Shown here one piece after another: positions 20,454 to 28,542 of a DNA stretch of 64,000 nt. Location of the stretch: contig JALONK010000006.1 of assembly GCA_025454975.1 (NCBI GenBank), positions 40,942-104,941 of the forward strand. The letters run 5' to 3'. A program made the translations under genes and the position numbers. Numbering within the stretch: the stretch's first letter is position 1; every line of letters starts with the position of its first letter. Under the pieces are notes generated by a model that did not search any database, was not told where the DNA came from, and worked only from the letters and a program-made list of their open reading frames with translations. Source of the stretch: Bacteroidia bacterium. GTDB lineage: Bacteria; Bacteroidota; Bacteroidia; UKL13-3.

Positions 20454-21716
20454 ATGAAAAAAACTAAATCAACTAAACCTGTTACTACCATCAAACCAAC
20501 CAGAACCAAAGCTAAGTTAGCTGCTCCTAAAACAACCAAGCAGTCCGGCTCATCAACTCCAATATCAAAACCTAAAGGTGTTAAAGCCAAACCAACTCCA
20601 CCTGTGATTAACCAAACTTTCAATCATAGTTTGCACATGAATATTTTGGATAAACATCCTCAAAAAAATGAATTGATGAATGTGGTTGCTCAACAAACAA
20701 CGAATAATAAACTTACTTCTACTACTGATACAGAAATAAGTATTCCATTATCAACCATTTCATTAATGGATAGTTTTGATGCATACATTAATATAACTTT
20801 TAGCGGGATGTTATCACAACAAAATACAATTTTGTTGGTTGATTCCGGTAATACTTGTTTGATTATTCCAAGGTATGAAGATATAGAAGGGTTGCCTGAT
20901 TATAAAGTGTTAGGTGAAGGAAACGAACCTTGGGGAAGTCCGGCAATGATTGTTCAAGGTCCAATATTAATTCCCACTTCCGATGGTGGAACTTTTACAA
21001 TAAATGACTGTGTTTTTTATGCATGTACAGGTGGTCCTCGTACAGCAAACTTTGGTACTGGTTGTATAAGTCCATGGAATACAACTGTAGTAGAAAATGT
21101 AACCATGCAATCCCCATTATCTTATAATACTGAATATCCAATAGCTGTTTTTAATTATGAAGCAGTTGAAAGTATTATTAGTGATAGCAACGATTTACAT
21201 ATATCGAACGGGAGTGTGCTTACATTACACAAGGAACTACCAAGTGGATTTAGTCTATTCAATATAATTAGAGATTTTAAATGGATGAGTTTAATGCCAA
21301 ACAATCTTTGGATAAATGGAGTTCTAACCGGTTGGCCTGGAAATAACTATTCGGTTGCATTTATAGATACAGGTGGAGGCCCAATAAATTTGAGTGATCC
21401 GAATGGATATATATATCCTTTTGCATTACCCGATTCAGTAGTTTGTCCCACTTGGTCAAGCACCTCCATTAATTGTAGCTGTACAAATAGTCCAATCACT
21501 ATACAACTGATGGATCCATATTATCAAACTTTTTGGATGTACACAGTTGATACACAAAAAATGCCGGCATCAGTTCAAGGGTTAACACTTGTTGCATGTG
21601 AAACTAATGCTTACATGATGAATCAACAGGGTATGAACATCGGCGGTATATCAGCTTTGTTTATGGATATACTTATAGATTATCAATCAAAGGCTGTTGG
21701 ATTCAAAATGAAATAA
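20454..21716 (+). CDS. Pepsin-like (A1-type, bilobal) aspartic peptidase
   Basis: Two catalytic motifs LLVDSGNTCLIIP and VAFIDTGGGPINLS plus pepsin-like C-terminus MNIGGISALFMDILIDYQSKAVGFKMK; Lys/Thr/Pro-rich N-terminal extension with no obvious signal peptide. Confidence 0.8.
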   Translation: MKKTKSTKPVTTIKPTRTKAKLAAPKTTKQSGSSTPISKPKGVKAKPTPPVINQTFNHSLHMNILDKHPQKNELMNVVAQQTTNNKLTSTTDTEISIPLSTISLMDSFDAYINITFSGMLSQQNTILLVDSGNTCLIIPRYEDIEGLPDYKVLGEGNEPWGSPAMIVQGPILIPTSDGGTFTINDCVFYACTGGPRTANFGTGCISPWNTTVVENVTMQSPLSYNTEYPIAVFNYEAVESIISDSNDLHISNGSVLTLHKELPSGFSLFNIIRDFKWMSLMPNNLWINGVLTGWPGNNYSVAFIDTGGGPINLSDPNGYIYPFALPDSVVCPTWSSTSINCSCTNSPITIQLMDPYYQTFWMYTVDTQKMPASVQGLTLVACETNAYMMNQQGMNIGGISALFMDILIDYQSKAVGFKMK

Positions 21717-21854
21717 TCATTTAGTATACTAAACTTAATTCTTGCAACTTAACGATAGGTTTTATTAACAAGCTAAGCGCCTGTTGCATGAAGTTGTCTA
21801 CTCATTATTAAGCCTCCTACAATTATTTGCAATACAATTTAAACTTTTAACAAC

Positions 21855-23195
21855 ATGTCAAACACAACAAATCAAACAAAACCAAACGGAGAGGAAACAG
21901 ATCCAACTCCAACGATGATTTGCGCTACTGCAATCGCGTGCCCTACACAAGCACCATGGTGTTTACCGGGTGTAACAGGCTGGCAAACTTGCACTCAACC
22001 AATTGGTCATACAGGCTGGCACACATGCACACCTGCAACACAATTAATGGGATGCACTACAGCAACCTCAACGCCTACTACTGCACCGGCAGCAGCTCCA
22101 ACCTTAGGTCCAACAGGCTGGTACACTTGCACACAACCCATTGGTCATACGGGCTGGCACACTTGCACACCTGCAACACATTTAATGGGATGCACCACAG
22201 TAACCTCAACACCTACTACTGTTCCTGCAGCAACTCCAACATTAGGTCCAACAGGCTGGTATACCTGTACACAACCAATTGGTCAAACCGGATGGTACAC
22301 TTGTACACCTGCCACACATTTAATGGGATGCACCACAGTTACCTCAACACCAACTACGGCACCTGCTGCAACTCCAACATTAGGTCCAACAGGCTGGTAT
22401 ACTTGCTTTGCGCCAACACAATTGTTAGGCTGCACTACAGCAACCTCAACTCCAACCACAGCAAATAATGCTGCACCTGCAGTTGGTCCAACAGGATGGT
22501 ACACTTGTTATAAACCAACACAATTATTAGGATGTACAACAGCAACCTCAACACCTAATGCAGCCCCTGCAGTTGGTCCAACAGGATGGTACACTTGCGG
22601 ACAAGCAACACAATTATTAGGATGCACAACAGCAACCTCAACGCCTACAACAGGTCCGGCAGCAGCCCCTGCAGTTGGTCCAACAGGATGGTACACATGC
22701 GGACAAGCAACACAATTATTAGGATGTACAACAGCAACCTCAACGCCTGTAGCTACAACAGTAATTGGTTTAACAGGTTGGCATACTTGTGGACAAGCAA
22801 CACATTTATTAGGATGTACAACAGTAACATCAACACCTAATGCTGCACCTGCGGTTGGTCCAACAGGCTGGTACACTTGTGGACAAGCAACACATTTATT
22901 AGGATGCACCACAGTAACATCAACAACTACAACAGGTCCGGCAGCAGCCCCTGCAGTTGGTCCAACAGGATGGTACACCTGCGGACAAGCAACACACTTG
23001 CTTGGATGCACCACAGTAACATCAACACCTACAACAGGTCCGGCCGCAGCTCCTGCAGTTGGTCCAACAGGATGGTACACATGTGGTCAAGCAACACACT
23101 TGCTTGGATGCACTACAGCTACTGCACAAACTCATTGTTATGGTTGCGGAATAGGAACTATGGCTACGGTTTGTACACAAATTTCATGTTCTTAA
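21855..23195 (+). CDS. Cys/Thr/Trp-rich tandem-repeat protein; candidate multi-core RiPP (lanthipeptide-like) precursor
   Basis: 446 aa, 32 Cys, 14 TGW[QHY]TC and 11 L[ML]GCTT motifs in 30/34/46-aa units; adjacent to kinase, HopA1 and LanC-like genes. Confidence 0.75.
   Translation: MSNTTNQTKPNGEETDPTPTMICATAIACPTQAPWCLPGVTGWQTCTQPIGHTGWHTCTPATQLMGCTTATSTPTTAPAAAPTLGPTGWYTCTQPIGHTGWHTCTPATHLMGCTTVTSTPTTVPAATPTLGPTGWYTCTQPIGQTGWYTCTPATHLMGCTTVTSTPTTAPAATPTLGPTGWYTCFAPTQLLGCTTATSTPTTANNAAPAVGPTGWYTCYKPTQLLGCTTATSTPNAAPAVGPTGWYTCGQATQLLGCTTATSTPTTGPAAAPAVGPTGWYTCGQATQLLGCTTATSTPVATTVIGLTGWHTCGQATHLLGCTTVTSTPNAAPAVGPTGWYTCGQATHLLGCTTVTSTTTTGPAAAPAVGPTGWYTCGQATHLLGCTTVTSTPTTGPAAAPAVGPTGWYTCGQATHLLGCTTATAQTHCYGCGIGTMATVCTQISCS
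21973..23120 (+). repeat. Coding tandem repeat array (units of about 90, 102 and 138 bp)
   Basis: Recurrent DNA ggtccaacaggatggtacac..tgcggacaagcaacacaatta..ggatgcac..cagcaacctcaacgcct. Confidence 0.93.
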
Positions 23196-23270
23196 CCATG
23201 CACTAAATTTTATTAATACAGTTAAAATTAGGAGGAAATCTGTAGCTGATAAAATGAAAAGCTATTTAAT

Positions 23271-23314
23271 AAAAGCCACAGTGAATTGTGATTTCAATTT
23301 GCTGTGGCTATTTT
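23271..23314 (+). terminator. Hairpin (terminator/attenuator candidate) between the repeat protein and kinase genes
   Basis: AAAAGCCACAG-tgAATTG-tgattt-CAATTtg-CTGTGGCTATTTT, stem arms 23274-23281 and 23302-23309. Confidence 0.7.
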
Positions 23315-23328
23315 AACTTTTACATAAT

Positions 23329-24426
23329 ATGATTATTCTTAAACCAGATAATTTACATCATTACTTGTTAGAGAATGGAAGTCTAACCTTAGATGCCATT
23401 GTTGATGGTTCATATTCAGTTTCACAATCACGTACACGAAATATAACTTTTCAGGTAAATGGGGGAACTAATAAACATTTATTCATCAAACAGCTAACAG
23501 CATTTGATCAGATGAATAAGTACATATTACAAAAAGATGCTACTTGTTTATGGCTAATAAAAAACGAGCCTGCATTTAAAAAGTTATCTGCATTTGTTCC
23601 AAACTATTATGGTTTTGATACAACTAATGAAGTGTTGATTACTGAATTTTTACCGGATGCACGAAACTTAGAACATCATTTTAGGATACAAGATTCTAAT
23701 GTTGGTGAATATTTACAAACATTAACAGAAATATTAACTTCATTTCATTTCCCTTTAACGGATAAGATAAAAGGTTTGCCAAGTATGCGGTTTTTTAAGC
23801 AGCAACTTCCATGGGCATTAACCTTTGGAATGCCTGATTCGCAAAATCAAAATGGTCAATCACCTGTACTTAATAGGGTTATTAATAATCCTGATTATAA
23901 AGCAATGCTTAAAGATGCAAGGGGTATGTATGAGTTTACCAGTTTAATACATGGTGATATTAAATGGATGAACTTTTTAATTATTGGGGATAATAAAGAT
24001 GCTCAATTAAAATTGATTGATTGGGAAATCGCAGATGTTGGTGATCCTTTATGGGATGTTGGTGGATTGATTATGTCAATTCTAATGTTGTCGGCAGTTG
24101 ATGGTCCTTATCAGCATAATAAGAAGATAAATCCTTCAACAAGTATGGATGAAAGATTATCACCTTGCTGGCCAATAATAATTGAGTTTTGGAAATTATA
24201 TGCAAAAAAGAGCAGCTTCAAATATAAAAACTCAATAGAGTCTTTCAATAAAGCACTTCATTTTGCCGGTGCCAGGTTAATTCAAACTGCGGTAGAATTT
24301 AATATGAATAGTGCTGAAATGTATCCGCTAACCGAAGACGTATTAGCGGCATGTATTAGTTTATTTACGCATAAACAAAGTGTGCTTGAAATGGCAACTC
24401 GTAACGGTATAAAAAGTAAAAAATGA
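23329..24426 (+). CDS. Aminoglycoside phosphotransferase (APH)-fold kinase, candidate RiPP Ser/Thr kinase
   Basis: LIHGDIKWMNFLI (HGDxxxxN) and LKLIDWEIADVGDPLWDVGG (metal-binding D), HLFIKQL candidate beta3 Lys. Confidence 0.85.
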   Translation: MIILKPDNLHHYLLENGSLTLDAIVDGSYSVSQSRTRNITFQVNGGTNKHLFIKQLTAFDQMNKYILQKDATCLWLIKNEPAFKKLSAFVPNYYGFDTTNEVLITEFLPDARNLEHHFRIQDSNVGEYLQTLTEILTSFHFPLTDKIKGLPSMRFFKQQLPWALTFGMPDSQNQNGQSPVLNRVINNPDYKAMLKDARGMYEFTSLIHGDIKWMNFLIIGDNKDAQLKLIDWEIADVGDPLWDVGGLIMSILMLSAVDGPYQHNKKINPSTSMDERLSPCWPIIIEFWKLYAKKSSFKYKNSIESFNKALHFAGARLIQTAVEFNMNSAEMYPLTEDVLAACISLFTHKQSVLEMATRNGIKSKK

Positions 24427-25487
24427 GCATGAATACAATATCAATCATCAAATCAATATTAAACCAATCGAGTATTGAACATGAAAGTTTATTTCATGTA
24501 AGTAACCGTCAATTTCATGTCTCGCATGCAAATGCCTATCAACAATGGAATGGGCCAATAAGTTCGTTTGGCGAAAATACGGGCGATGTAACCCGCCAAC
24601 GTGAAAATCTGTTAAATGAAATAACCGGTATTTTTTATAAAGGATTTTACATGACCGGTAATGTTAAAGGAGAATGGTATGATGAATATGCAAATCCAAA
24701 TGCTGATGACAGATCGGAATTTATGCAACAATTGTCGGCAGCCAACCAAACACAAGAAAGATGGGATATGCTTTGGACAGTTGTAAACATTGATAATCAT
24801 GGTAACGTTGAGGTACAAAAAAATGGGATTTCAAAAATGCTCGTTCATCAAGAGTGGCAACCTATGCAATCCCTCAACGGACCTCTTAAAAAGGGTATGC
24901 AAGTAAGTGTGCTACTTAAAAAGGAAAGAAAAGATGTTCAGCCGGTATTTTATTATGTTAACAGTGCTGAACCCTTCTCATTAAAAGGGTCGTTATGTAG
25001 GTTTTATTTTAATGTTAAACCTGAACATATCGCTAAATTTATAAAAACTTTAAGCAAAAACTTTAACGAGTCTTTGATACCATTCATGTTCAAATGTTTA
25101 AATCATCCCTCACTTTATATTAGAGCTGATGGGGCTGTGTTATACATTGAAAAAAAATATTTCGGTATTGCCGCAAAAGTACTTAAAGAGCTGATTAAAC
25201 AACACCAACAAGCATTTAATGCAGCGGTGCCATTATTTAGCTTAAAGTTACAACCAGGGTTAGGTTTTGCTGAGGACCCCGGCAATGGAAAAAGTTTTGG
25301 CATGAATTGGAGTGAATTATTAGCCGAAGCCTTAATCAGGTTTTATGAAACAGAAACTTCAAGCGATGATAAAAAAGAAGCGATCATTCATGAACTCATA
25401 AAAAAGAAAGGATTAAGTTTAGAACATTCCTATCTTAACCACAACTCCTTTTATCCTTATCAATTTAATTTATTAACTACCAATTAG
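24423..25487 (+). CDS. HopA1-effector-like protein, candidate phospho-Ser/Thr lyase
   Basis: RFYFNVKPEHIAKFIKTLSKNFN, PFMFKCLNHPSLYIRADGAVLYI, PGLGFAEDPGNGKSFGMN: HopA1-family pattern; 4-nt ATGA overlap with the kinase gene. Confidence 0.82.
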   Translation: MSMNTISIIKSILNQSSIEHESLFHVSNRQFHVSHANAYQQWNGPISSFGENTGDVTRQRENLLNEITGIFYKGFYMTGNVKGEWYDEYANPNADDRSEFMQQLSAANQTQERWDMLWTVVNIDNHGNVEVQKNGISKMLVHQEWQPMQSLNGPLKKGMQVSVLLKKERKDVQPVFYYVNSAEPFSLKGSLCRFYFNVKPEHIAKFIKTLSKNFNESLIPFMFKCLNHPSLYIRADGAVLYIEKKYFGIAAKVLKELIKQHQQAFNAAVPLFSLKLQPGLGFAEDPGNGKSFGMNWSELLAEALIRFYETETSSDDKKEAIIHELIKKKGLSLEHSYLNHNSFYPYQFNLLTTN

Positions 25488-25522
25488 TCTACATTAAACA
25501 CATTATTCAAAGTAAATAAAAT

Positions 25523-26776
25523 ATGCAGATACCTCAAACATTATCCAACGAGCAACAATATATAGAGATAGCTACAAACATTGGTTTAAAATTGGTTCGC
25601 GATGCCATTTGGAAAGATGATAAATGCAATTGGGTTACCACGCAGGTGGGTGCTGCGAATGGCAACTTTCAAGTGTTAAGAAACAGTTGTTCTCCTTATG
25701 TATACGGAGGTATTGGAGGAATATCATTATTTCTTGCATATTTAAGTGAGTTTAATCACAATAATCTGATTAGTGATTGTTTGCAAGGCGCAGTATCCAA
25801 TTTGATTGTATTGAGTGAAGCAAAATCAAATAAAGTTTTCTCTTATTACAATGGTAAGTTAGGAGTGGCTGATGTATTAATTACTATTGGTCAGTTAAAA
25901 AATAACAAAGCATGGGAAGAGGCCGGTTGGAATTTGTTACTATCGGTTAAAGATGAAAGTATACACGATAATGATTTAGATGTTATTAATGGTGTTGCGG
26001 CTGTTATACCAATGTTATTGCGATTACACAGGATTAATCAGTATGATTGGTTAAAAGCAATGGCAGAACGTTGTGGCGAATTAATTAAACAAAAAGCAAT
26101 TTATACCAATAATTATTGCAGTTGGATAACCATGCCGGGTAGTTCGGCCTTAACGGGTTATTCACATGGTAATACAGGAATTTGTTTAGCATTATTTGAA
26201 TTGTATAACAGTACAGGTAATCAAGATTATTTAAACATGGCATTTCATGGGATTGCCTATGAACGAAGTTTATTTAATCCTTCAGTACAGAATTGGCCTG
26301 ATTTAAGACAGGCTCCGGGAACTGCACTTTCCTCGCCAAAGTATGCACAAAGTTGGTGTCATGGTGCACCGGGTATGGTATTACCATATATACGAGCTTG
26401 GCAGATTAGTAAAGATAATACTTTATTAACAGAGGCACACGCTGCTGCCATAACAACAGCCAATGGATTATTTACTGCAAATGCTAATTTTAGCTTATGT
26501 CATGGTATTTTAGGAAACGCAGAAATACTTCACACAGCAGGCATTATTATGGGTGATGAAAGTTTAATAGCTAAAGCACATGAAGCTGCCAAGTATGGAA
26601 TTGATAGGGTAGCTAATTTTCATTTGCAATGGCCATCAGGAGTTAGCGATCCTAATGGAGGAAATGAAGTGTTTGAGAATGTAAGTTTATTATTAGGAAC
26701 ATCGGGAATTGGATATTTTTATTTACGAATGGCATACCCTGAAAAAGTACCATCAATAATGATGATAGGTGGATAG
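25523..26776 (+). CDS. LanC-like lanthionine cyclase
   Basis: GYSHGNTGICLAL, SWCHGAPGMVLPYIRAW, SLCHGILGNAEIL: Cys, Cys-His zinc-ligand motifs of LanC. Confidence 0.92.
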   Translation: MQIPQTLSNEQQYIEIATNIGLKLVRDAIWKDDKCNWVTTQVGAANGNFQVLRNSCSPYVYGGIGGISLFLAYLSEFNHNNLISDCLQGAVSNLIVLSEAKSNKVFSYYNGKLGVADVLITIGQLKNNKAWEEAGWNLLLSVKDESIHDNDLDVINGVAAVIPMLLRLHRINQYDWLKAMAERCGELIKQKAIYTNNYCSWITMPGSSALTGYSHGNTGICLALFELYNSTGNQDYLNMAFHGIAYERSLFNPSVQNWPDLRQAPGTALSSPKYAQSWCHGAPGMVLPYIRAWQISKDNTLLTEAHAAAITTANGLFTANANFSLCHGILGNAEILHTAGIIMGDESLIAKAHEAAKYGIDRVANFHLQWPSGVSDPNGGNEVFENVSLLLGTSGIGYFYLRMAYPEKVPSIMMIGG

Positions 26777-27058
26777 TATAAATTAAATTTCAGAGACTAA
26801 GTGGCGTATACTTTCATGAAAATAGCCAATTTATAGTGAATAAATAATGGCTTGAATCTAATGGATCCTGTTATGTTGCTTAATAACTTAGGAACAGATT
26901 TTATTAATCTTGAAAAATAAAATATAAGCTTAATACCTTTTATGGTAAACAATATACAGTTTAAACAGAATAGAAAATATTATAGTATTCGAAATAGTTA
27001 CACCGAAGATTATTTAGGTTAGTGGTTAATTTTAAAATTAATCAGCTATAGAAATTTA

Positions 27059-27364
27059 CTAAGCTTTGCTTACTTTCCAATAGTAATGTAAAATCAAATT
27101 AAAAGTTATTGAGTGTTTATTTGGTATGACTAATTTTTCCGTTTTAATTTTAAAACTTAACATTACCACAGCGTCAACTTCTGTATCATTTAATTTACCA
27201 GCTTTCCATCGGCCTAATGAACTTATTACTTCTTCAATATGCTTAAATAAGTCAGGATTTTGTATATCATTTTCCTTTTTTAAGTCTATGAACTCTCCTT
27301 TACAATTAATTATGAAAACATTATAAACCTTGCCTTTTACTAAAAATGAAAACCATAATTTAAA
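27059..27364 (-). pseudogene. Remnant of a TonB C-terminal-domain-like protein, no start codon
   Basis: Hand translation of the minus strand gives FKLWFSFLVKGKVYNVFIINCKGEFIDLKKENDIQNPDLFKHIEEVISSLGRWKAGKLNDTEVDAVVMLSFKIKTEKLVIPNKHSITFNLILHYYWKVSKA*, with a stop immediately upstream and no in-frame ATG at its head. Confidence 0.55.
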
Positions 27365-27529
27365 TTAATCCTAAAGTTTTATGCCATGAAGTTATAACCC
27401 TTCGTTGCCCTAATCTTTTTATGTTAAATTGAAGTAAAAGATCAAAGAAACTTTCGGTTGTATAACTTTGGGCGTTATACAATTCTTAAAGATTTATTCA
27501 TATAATAATTGAACAAAATTTGATAATTT

Positions 27530-28495
27530 ATGACAAATGAAGTAGAAATATTTGTACATGGATCGTGCCACTTTTCTGAGCGACTTGATAGTGATGAAAC
27601 AGTTGGTACTGGTGGATATGGTGTTGTAATATGTGTTAACGGAAAAAGGGTGGAAGAGTTTTCCGGAGGTTTTTCTAATACAACGAATGCAAGAATGGAT
27701 ATTATTGGAATAACTGAGGGACTCAAAAAGGTTTTAAAGCCAAGTAATATTACAGTATACTTGACTAATGGTTATGTAATAGATACCCTGTCGAAGGGTT
27801 GGTTAGAGAAATGGAAAAAAATTGGGTTCAAAAATAAAAAACATGTTGATCTTTGGATTCAATTGGATAAAGTACTTTCCTCAAACTCACATTCAATTTC
27901 ATTTAAGCACTCAAATAATGTAAAGTTTTCAAAAGACTTCAAGCAGGCACAGATGTTGGGTAAATCAATGTCAGGAATAAATAATCTACCAACCGATATT
28001 AAAACAACATTTAATAATCTACCTGACCTTTTTGCAGAATCACAAACAAATTTAAGTCGGAACGTAGTTTCAGAAATTAGTAAAAGTGAGCCAATTCTTG
28101 ATAGTATTTGTGTTGATGCTTCAACCATTTCTAATCCCGGTCCAACTGAATACCGTGGTGTTGACACCGGTACAAGAGAAATATTGTTTGAAGTTAAACT
28201 ACACGAAGCGACAAATAATATCGGAGAGTTTTTAGCCATTGTACATGCTTTAGCATTGTACAAGAAAAATGGTAAAGAGCTAAAGATTATTTATAGTGAT
28301 AGTTTAAATGCAATAGCTTGGGTTAAACAAAAACGATGTAAAACTAAATATGAAAAAACAGATGCTAATCAAAAGGTTTTTGATCTCATCCAACGAGCTG
28401 TGATATGGTTACAAAATAATCATTACGATACTAAAATATTAAAATGGAATACATCTGACTGGGGACAAATTCCTGCGGATTATGGACGAAAGTAA
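27530..28495 (+). CDS. Tandem RNase HI-like protein: degenerate N-terminal domain plus intact C-terminal RNase H domain
   Basis: N-domain VEIFVHGSC / RMDIIGITEGL / YLTNGYVI aligns to E. coli RNase HI with catalytic substitutions; C-domain SICVDAS / NIGEFLAI / IYSDSLNAI / IPADYGRK retains carboxylates. Confidence 0.82.
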   Translation: MTNEVEIFVHGSCHFSERLDSDETVGTGGYGVVICVNGKRVEEFSGGFSNTTNARMDIIGITEGLKKVLKPSNITVYLTNGYVIDTLSKGWLEKWKKIGFKNKKHVDLWIQLDKVLSSNSHSISFKHSNNVKFSKDFKQAQMLGKSMSGINNLPTDIKTTFNNLPDLFAESQTNLSRNVVSEISKSEPILDSICVDASTISNPGPTEYRGVDTGTREILFEVKLHEATNNIGEFLAIVHALALYKKNGKELKIIYSDSLNAIAWVKQKRCKTKYEKTDANQKVFDLIQRAVIWLQNNHYDTKILKWNTSDWGQIPADYGRK

Positions 28496-28526
28496 ATAAT
28501 AACAGTATTACAAACATTACACCCTG

Positions 28527-28542
28527 TAATTGTGCACAATTA
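28527..28542. promoter_or_regulatory. 16-bp perfect palindrome (operator-like)
   Basis: TAATTGTGCACAATTA. Confidence 0.35.

Noticed and set aside
22283-23080. Minus-strand ORFs (73 and 190 aa) with YHPVGPTAGAA repeats
   Set aside because: Antisense shadow of the same repeat array; no independent start or family signal.
21973-23120. Possible CRISPR array
   Set aside because: Repeats are coding, 90-138 bp, imperfect and contiguous with no unique spacers, and there are no cas genes.
21920-23206. Overlapping plus-strand ORFs (182, 84 and 109 aa) in other frames of the repeat array
   Set aside because: They are frame-shifted shadows of the tandem repeat, made possible because the unit length is a multiple of 3; the 446-aa frame has the Cys/Thr motif grammar.
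27126-27326. Plus-strand 66-aa ORF
   Set aside because: Low-complexity sequence; the opposite strand carries the more protein-like remnant.
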